From Planctomycetota bacterium (lineage in GTDB: Bacteria; Planctomycetota; UBA1135; GCA-002686595): DNA of 10,246 bases. The stretch is from the NCBI GenBank assembly GCA_011524785.1, contig WTJQ01000457.1:1-10246 (forward strand), read 5' to 3'. A program made the position numbers and the translations under genes. The first letter of the stretch is position 1. Each line of letters opens with the position of its first letter. Of the stretch, positions 6,025 through 10,246 are shown one piece after another. The notes beneath the pieces are model-generated. The model was given only the letters and a program-made list of their open reading frames with translations. It did not search any database and was not told the origin of the DNA.

Positions 6025-7143
6025 ATGTCCCACGCCCCGAACCGTCTCGCCCTCGCCGCCGCCCGCGTCGTGATGCAGGACGGGTACGCCGCCGTCGAGC
6101 ACGCCGCGGAGGACCGCGCGACGCTCGCGGAGTGGGTCGACTGGGACCAGACCCTCGCGCTGCGCTCCCGCCTCGACGGTGCCGGGCTGGGGATCGCCGA
6201 GGCCATGGACACGGCCCAGCGCTACGAGATCGGCTGGGACCTGGCGCGCGCGCTGATCGAGCGCACCGGCGCCCTGAACCTGCGCACGGGCTTCGTGGCA
6301 GGCGCAGGGATCGACCATGCCGAGATCCACGACCTGGAGGGACTCGCCCAGGCCTGGGCGGAGCAGTGCCGCCTGATCGCCGACCAAGGCGGGGTCCCGG
6401 TGCTGCTCTGCCTCCCCGAGCTGCTCGCCCTGGCCCCGGACGAGGACGCGTTCGTCGCCGCCTACGACGCGGTGCTCGCGCGCTGCGACACCCCGGTCCT
6501 GATCCACTGGCTCGGCCCGATGTTCCACCCTGGCCTGGCCGGCTACTTCCCGGGGGACTCCTTCGAGCGGGTCATGGCCCTCGACCGCCAGCAGGTGCGA
6601 GGCTGCAAGCTCTCGCTCCTGGACGCCGACCTCGAGCGCCGCGTGCGGTCGGCCCTGGCCCCCCGTGGCCAGGCCGTGCTGACCGGCGACGACCACCACT
6701 TCGCCGACCTGGTCGTCGGGGAGAGCCAGGAGGTGCTGGGCGAGGTCGAGCTGCTCGGCCGCACCTGGCCGCTGGGCGCCTTCTCCCACGCGCTGCTGGG
6801 GGTCTTCGAGGGCCTGCACGCCCCGCTGCCCTCGATCCTCGCCGATCTCGCGCAGGGCCGGCGCGAGGAGGCTCGCGCGGCGCTGACCCGCTGCGAGGCG
6901 TTCGGACAGGTCGTGTTCGAGGCGCCCACCCCCGCCTACAAGGCGGGCCTCGCCTTCCGCGCCTGGGCGAGCGGTGAGCAGACCAATCCGCTCCTGCCGT
7001 TCCACGCCGAGCGCCAGCGCGACGCTCGTCACCTCGAGCGCGTCCTGGACACCGCAGCCGCTGCCCGCGCCCTCGGTCCCCCTGAGGCCCTCGAGCAGGC
7101 CCGCGCGGCCCTCGGCCTCAGGCCGGGCGACGCGCGTGGATGA
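6025..7143 (+). CDS. DUF993 family protein, dihydrodipicolinate synthase-like TIM barrel
   Basis: This 372-residue cytoplasmic protein closely follows the DUF993 pattern known mainly from Actinobacteria. Recognised blocks are VDWDQTLALRSRL (38-50), GLGIAEAMDTAQR (54-66), PVLIHWLGPMFHPGLAGYF (157-175), GCKLSLLD (193-200), LTGDDHHFADLV (from about 219), FSHALLGVFEG and the C-terminal APTPAYKAGLAFRAW segment. The family is related to the dihydrodipicolinate synthase/KDPG aldolase-like barrels. K195 in the KLSLLD strand is a good candidate for a Schiff-base lysine, though the reaction is not established. ATG 6025 is chosen because family similarity begins at once (NRLALAAARVV); the frame stays open upstream but reads as arginine-rich, non-coding sequence. 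It lacks the roughly 30-residue N-terminal lead of many actinobacterial members. No sugar or inositol genes adjoin it, so its substrate is not indicated. Its 3' end overlaps the opposing methyltransferase gene by 26 bp. Confidence 0.85.
   Translation: MSHAPNRLALAAARVVMQDGYAAVEHAAEDRATLAEWVDWDQTLALRSRLDGAGLGIAEAMDTAQRYEIGWDLARALIERTGALNLRTGFVAGAGIDHAEIHDLEGLAQAWAEQCRLIADQGGVPVLLCLPELLALAPDEDAFVAAYDAVLARCDTPVLIHWLGPMFHPGLAGYFPGDSFERVMALDRQQVRGCKLSLLDADLERRVRSALAPRGQAVLTGDDHHFADLVVGESQEVLGEVELLGRTWPLGAFSHALLGVFEGLHAPLPSILADLAQGRREEARAALTRCEAFGQVVFEAPTPAYKAGLAFRAWASGEQTNPLLPFHAERQRDARHLERVLDTAAAARALGPPEALEQARAALGLRPGDARG
7081..7122. terminator. Long nested hairpin at the convergent DUF993/methyltransferase overlap
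   Basis: CCTGAGGCC (7081-7089) pairs perfectly with GGCCTCAGG (7114-7122). Inside, GAG (7093-7095) pairs with CTC (7111-7113) and GGCC (7098-7101) with GGCC (7107-7110), closing a five-base loop. The total is 16 pairs with two small bulges. It contains the methyltransferase stop codon (7118-7120) and lies just upstream of the DUF993 stop. The symmetrical position suits a two-way terminator or 3'-end stabiliser. Neither strand has a T tract, and codon bias in the GC-rich tail (repeated Ala-Leu-Glu codons) could create part of it by chance. Confidence 0.4.
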
Positions 7144-7798
7144 TGCCCCAGATCCAGTTGCGCCAGACGCAGTCGAGCTCGACGAAGCCGGCCGCGCGCA
7201 GCAGGTCGAAGTGCTCCTCGAGCGGCGTGTAGTGGTCGTGCGCCTCTGCGTGATCGAGGAACGACCGGGTCTGCTCCTCGGTGCAGTTCCCCGGCGCGCG
7301 GCAGTGGGCCAGCCAGGCCTCCCAGTTGACGCCGTGGAGGTCCGGCGTCCTCCCCATCAGCTGGTCCGCGAAGACCAGGGCCCCACCCGGCCGCAAGGCC
7401 GCGAACAGCCGGGCGTAGAGCGCCGCCTTGTCCTCCACGTGGTGGAGGCTGATGGCGCTAGTGACGAGGTCGAAGGAGCCCTCGGGCACCGCCAGGTCCT
7501 CGAACCGGGAGACGACGCGGCTCGCTCCGGGCAGGCGCTGCCCGGCGAGCTCGAGCATCTCCGGGGCCGCGTCCACGAGGGTCAGTGCGGCGTCGGGGAA
7601 GCGGGCCGCCACCGCGGACGCCAGGTTCCCGGTCCCGGTGCCCAGCTCCAGGATCGCGGCGGGCGCGGGCGGCAGGTAGCCCACGAGCCGCTCGAGCATC
7701 TCGTCGTAGCGCGGGACGCAGGCTCGGATGAGCGCGTCGTACTCGGCAACGCGCGCGCCGAAGTACTCGCCCGCCGTGCTCTCGATCGGCTCCGTCAC
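7118..7798 (-). CDS. Class I SAM-dependent methyltransferase
   Basis: This 226-residue soluble protein has the Rossmann-like methyltransferase core. Motif I is ILELGTGTGNLA (49-60), which binds SAM. The acidic residue ending strand 2 is D76 in LTLVDAAPEML and contacts the ribose. Motif IV-like SFDLVTSAISLHHVED runs from about 108 to 123, and ALRPGGALVFAD (134-145) is the post-core loop and strand. The C-terminal part (about 150-226), with HYTPLEEHFDLLRAAGF and the Trp-rich WRNWIWGI, probably contributes the acceptor site. The acceptor cannot be deduced; small molecules are commoner than nucleic acids for this type. The start is GTG 7798, with GAGG four to five bases upstream and only 10 bp after the DUF1501 stop, so it is likely the last gene of that operon. 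Its end overlaps the convergent DUF993 gene. Confidence 0.88.
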   Translation of the reverse strand: MTEPIESTAGEYFGARVAEYDALIRACVPRYDEMLERLVGYLPPAPAAILELGTGTGNLASAVAARFPDAALTLVDAAPEMLELAGQRLPGASRVVSRFEDLAVPEGSFDLVTSAISLHHVEDKAALYARLFAALRPGGALVFADQLMGRTPDLHGVNWEAWLAHCRAPGNCTEEQTRSFLDHAEAHDHYTPLEEHFDLLRAAGFVELDCVWRNWIWGIIHARRPA

Positions 7799-7808
7799 GA
7801 TGCCTCGC

Positions 7809-9212
7809 TCAGGCCAGCCAGTGGTCCTGGACGTGGCCGTGCACGTCGGTGAGGCGCATGTCGCGCCCGGAGTGTCGGACGGTGAGCCGCGTGTGGTCGA
7901 AGCCCAGCAGGTGCAGCATGGTCGCGTGGAGGTCGTGGATCTCCGCGCGCTGCGAGATCGCGAAGTAGCCGTAGTCGTCGGTCGCGCCGTGGACGCTGCC
8001 CGCCTTGACCCCGCCCCCGGCCAGCCAGATGGAGAAGCCGTGGGGGTTGTGGTCGCGGCCGTTGGAGCCCTGGGCCATCGGGGTCCGGCCGAACTCGCCG
8101 GCGAAGAGCACGAGGGTGGACTCGAGGAGGCCGCGCGCCCTCAGGTCGCGGAGGAGCGCCGCGATCGGCTGATCGACCGCGCGGGCGTTGTCCTCGTGAC
8201 CGCCCTTCAGGTTGTTGTGCTGGTCCCAGCGGTCGTGACCAACGCTCGGGCAGGTCAGCTGAACGAACCGCACGCCTCGCTCGACGAGGCGCCGCGCGAG
8301 CAGGCACTGCCGTGCATAGGACGCGGTGTGCCGCGCCTCGGAGTCGACCCCGTAGAGCTCGCGGGTCGCGCGACTCTCGCCAGCGATGTCGAAGGCCTCG
8401 GGCACGGCGGCCTGCATGCGCCAGGCGAGCTCCTGATTCTGGATGGCGCTGGAGACCGCGTCGGCCTCCCCCATCCCGGAGAGCCGGTCCAGGTCCGCCG
8501 CGAGGTCCAGCCGCGCGCGGCGCCGCCCGCCGCCCCCCTCCAGGTTCGCCATGGGACGGCCCGTCGGCTTCAGGACCGAGCCCTGGAAGGAGGCGGGCAG
8601 GTAGCCCGAGCCGTAGCAGTCCAGTCCGCCGGGCGGCGTGAGGCCCCCATCCAGCACCACGTAGCCGGGCAGGTCCTCCGCCTCGTTCCCGAGGCCGTAG
8701 ACCGTCCAGGCGCCCATGCTCGGCCGCCCCTGGATCCCGTGCCCCGTGTGCAGGAAGTAGTTGGCGAAGGTGTGCTCGGGGAACTTCGACGTCATCGACC
8801 GCACGACGCAGAGCTCGTCGGCGACGGTGGCGAGGTTCGGGAAGAGGCTGCTGATCGGGATCTCACTGGCCCCGTGCCGCTTGAAGGCCCAGGGGCTCTT
8901 CAGCACGGCGCCGACGTTGTCGAACTGCGTCGGCGGGGTCTCCATCTGGATCGGCTGGCCGTGCTCCCGCTCGAGCCGCGGCTTGGGGTCGAAGGTGTCG
9001 ACCTGGCTCGGTCCGCCGTCCATGTAGAGGAAGATCACGCTGCGCGCGCGCGCCGGGTGCTGCGGTGCGCGCGGCGCGAGCGGGCCGTCGCTGGGCAGGC
9101 CCCACGCCTGCTGCAGGGCGCCGGCCGCGAAGCCACCGAACCCCATGGCCGCACGGCCGAGGAAGGCGCGTCGGTCCAGGGACCGGGGGGTGCTGGGCGG
9201 GAACGAGCTCAT
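7809..9212 (-). CDS. DUF1501 protein with Tat signal (sulfatase/alkaline phosphatase-like fold)
   Basis: This 467-residue exported protein has a twin-arginine signal, LDRRAFLGRAAMGFGGFAAG (12-31, with R14 and R15), as is typical of planctomycete DUF1501 proteins. Family blocks are SVIFLYMDGGPSQVDTFDPKP (58-78, the first metal-site strand including D65), MTSKFPEHTFANYFLHTG (140-157), WDQHNNLKGGHEDN (329-342), EFGRTP (373-378), GRDHNPHGF (385-393) and EIHDLHATMLHLLG (424-437). DUF1501 is related to the alkaline phosphatase/sulfatase superfamily, and the Asp/His residues in these blocks could form a comparable metal centre. No enzymatic activity is established for the family. The length is normal and the protein appears intact. 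ATG 9212 overlaps the stop of the DUF1553 gene (ATGA), so the two are translationally coupled, as in many planctomycete genomes. It probably acts in the periplasm with the DUF1553 protein. Confidence 0.93.
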   Translation of the reverse strand: MSSFPPSTPRSLDRRAFLGRAAMGFGGFAAGALQQAWGLPSDGPLAPRAPQHPARARSVIFLYMDGGPSQVDTFDPKPRLEREHGQPIQMETPPTQFDNVGAVLKSPWAFKRHGASEIPISSLFPNLATVADELCVVRSMTSKFPEHTFANYFLHTGHGIQGRPSMGAWTVYGLGNEAEDLPGYVVLDGGLTPPGGLDCYGSGYLPASFQGSVLKPTGRPMANLEGGGGRRRARLDLAADLDRLSGMGEADAVSSAIQNQELAWRMQAAVPEAFDIAGESRATRELYGVDSEARHTASYARQCLLARRLVERGVRFVQLTCPSVGHDRWDQHNNLKGGHEDNARAVDQPIAALLRDLRARGLLESTLVLFAGEFGRTPMAQGSNGRDHNPHGFSIWLAGGGVKAGSVHGATDDYGYFAISQRAEIHDLHATMLHLLGFDHTRLTVRHSGRDMRLTDVHGHVQDHWLA

Positions 9213-10246
9213 CGCAGGTACCGGAACTCCTTGGCGCTCATGAGCCCTGCGACCAGGTCCTCCCAGGCCTCGGGGCCCGGATCGTCACCGAGGAACGAGA
9301 CGAGGCGCACGACCTCCTGCGGAACCGGGCTCCGTCCGAACGCGGTGCGCACCGCCTGCGCAACGCGCTCCTCCACGGTGCCGCTCGCCTCCGCCAGCCT
9401 GCGCCCCCAGGCGGCAGCCGCCTGCCCGACGAGGGGATCGTTGAGCATGGCGAGCGCCTGCGCAGGCACGTTGGAGGTGGAGCGTCGGCCACGCGGGGTC
9501 GAGGGGTTCGGCCGGTCGAAGACCGTGAGGAAGGCCTCCGGGAAGTTCCGGCGCACGGCGAGGTACAGGCTGCGCCGTCCCTGACCGTCCACGGGACCCG
9601 AGCCGGGGCGCCCACGCCCCTCCTGGAACTCGGTCAGGTGGATCGGGACCGCGGGGCCGCCCTGCTGCTCCTTCAGCAGCCCGCCCACGGCGAGGACGGC
9701 GTCGCGCAGGGCCTCGCCCGTGAGCGGCCGCACGGGGTAGTGGTGCAGCAGGCGGTTGCCGGGATCGCTCTCCAGGGCCGCGCTGTCGGCAGCGCTGGCC
9801 TGACCGAAGGTCCGGCTGAGGACGATGCGCTCGATGAGGCCGTGCAGGTCCCAGCCGCTGCGCATCAGCTCGGTCGCGAGGTGGTCGAGCAGCTCGGGAT
9901 GGCTCGGGGCTTGCCCCATGATCCCGAAGTCGTCCGGGGTGGCCACGAGGCCGACGCCGAACAGGTGGTGCCAGACGCGGTTCACCGCGACGCGGGCCGT
10001 GAGGGGGTTGTCCGGGTGGAGGATCGCGTCCGCGAGCTCGAGGCGGCCGGAGCCGCGGATCCCGGCGAGGCCGCTCCAGCAGGACTGGAGCGCGACCGGG
10101 AACGCGCGCGGCACCTCGCGCAGGGGCGCCTTGTGGCTCCCGCGGGAGAGCAGCAGCTCGTCGACGCCGGAGCCGTCGAAGGCCGCCGGGGCGGTGGCCG
10201 ACTCCAGCCGGAGCTCGGAGAGCAGGGAGCGCTCCTCGTCGAGCCA
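9209..10246 (-). CDS. DUF1553 (PSD1) protein, C-terminal part
   Basis: The frame is open to the right edge of the window, leaving 345 residues of a longer protein whose N-terminus is missing. An internal GTG at 10114 is not a likely start, because family sequence continues before it (SRGSHKAPLREVPRAFP, matching the usual RGxxxxPGEEVPPxFP stretch). Diagnostic DUF1553 blocks follow: HPDNPLTARVAVNRVWHHLFG, GLVATPDDFGIMGQAPSHPELLDHLA, GWDLHGLIERIVLSRTF, RRSLYLAVRRNFPEAFLTVFDRP, STSNVPAQALAMLNDPLV and the C-terminal AKEFRYLR. Full-length members normally carry PSCyt2/DUF1549 and often a haem-binding PSCyt1 domain and signal peptide upstream; those would lie outside this window. The family is abundant in Planctomycetota and of unknown activity. 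AAGGAG encoding the Lys-Glu of AKEF lies 14 bases before the DUF1501 start, rather far for a normal ribosome binding site. Confidence 0.93.
   Translation of the reverse strand, partial: WLDEERSLLSELRLESATAPAAFDGSGVDELLLSRGSHKAPLREVPRAFPVALQSCWSGLAGIRGSGRLELADAILHPDNPLTARVAVNRVWHHLFGVGLVATPDDFGIMGQAPSHPELLDHLATELMRSGWDLHGLIERIVLSRTFGQASAADSAALESDPGNRLLHHYPVRPLTGEALRDAVLAVGGLLKEQQGGPAVPIHLTEFQEGRGRPGSGPVDGQGRRSLYLAVRRNFPEAFLTVFDRPNPSTPRGRRSTSNVPAQALAMLNDPLVGQAAAAWGRRLAEASGTVEERVAQAVRTAFGRSPVPQEVVRLVSFLGDDPGPEAWEDLVAGLMSAKEFRYLR

Noticed and set aside
4652..6073. A 473-codon plus-strand open frame opposite the NRAMP-like gene
   Set aside because: It is rich in His, Gln, Arg and Glu with no hydrophobic core, and mirrors the transporter codons. 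Treated as a GC-driven shadow.
7728..9584. A 618-codon plus-strand open frame opposite the methyltransferase, DUF1501 and DUF1553 genes
   Set aside because: Its translation is Val/Arg/Gly-rich with no recognisable domain, and the opposite strand encodes clear, intact family proteins. Long antisense frames are expected at this GC content.
1..10246. Possible defence island, mobile element or CRISPR locus
   Set aside because: No transposase, integrase, toxin-antitoxin, nuclease, reverse transcriptase or regularly spaced repeat was seen. The genes are metabolic, envelope and planctomycete-type exported proteins of uniform composition.

Overview
The window is about 10.2 kb of very GC-rich DNA (roughly 70% by eye) that is almost entirely coding. 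The best taxonomic marker is the minus-strand pair at the right end: a DUF1553 (PSD1) protein followed, with an ATGA overlap, by a Tat-exported DUF1501 protein. This pairing is a hallmark of Planctomycetota, so a high-GC planctomycete or close relative is the most likely source. This is inferred from gene content; no rRNA or marker gene is present.

Left block (1-4174, plus strand): the C-terminus of an unidentified membrane protein overlaps (ATGA) an Old Yellow Enzyme-type flavin oxidoreductase. Next come two tandem paralogous lipoproteins that look like outer-membrane beta-barrels. After a 111-bp gap rich in hairpins and direct repeats comes a PilZ-domain protein, a likely c-di-GMP receptor. 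The first four genes are tightly spaced and could form one transcript. The PilZ gene may be a separately controlled unit.

Middle block (4199-7143): an NRAMP-superfamily transporter on the minus strand is divergent from a DUF993 aldolase-like TIM-barrel protein on the plus strand, with a 122-bp intergenic region between them. The transporter converges on the PilZ gene. It lacks the canonical NRAMP metal-binding motifs and has an unusual loop of about 100 residues.

Right block (7118-10246, minus strand): DUF1553 (5' end outside the window), DUF1501 and a class I SAM-dependent methyltransferase form a compact apparent operon. The methyltransferase gene overlaps the end of the DUF993 gene tail to tail by 26 bp, and a long nested hairpin sits in that overlap.

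There are no tRNAs, rRNAs, CRISPR arrays, insertion sequences or phage genes. No obvious new defence or mobile system is visible. The less ordinary items are the paralogous lipoprotein pair, the non-canonical NRAMP-like transporter, the variant active site of the flavin oxidoreductase, a possible two-lobed PilZ protein, and the structured intergenic DNA upstream of the PilZ gene.
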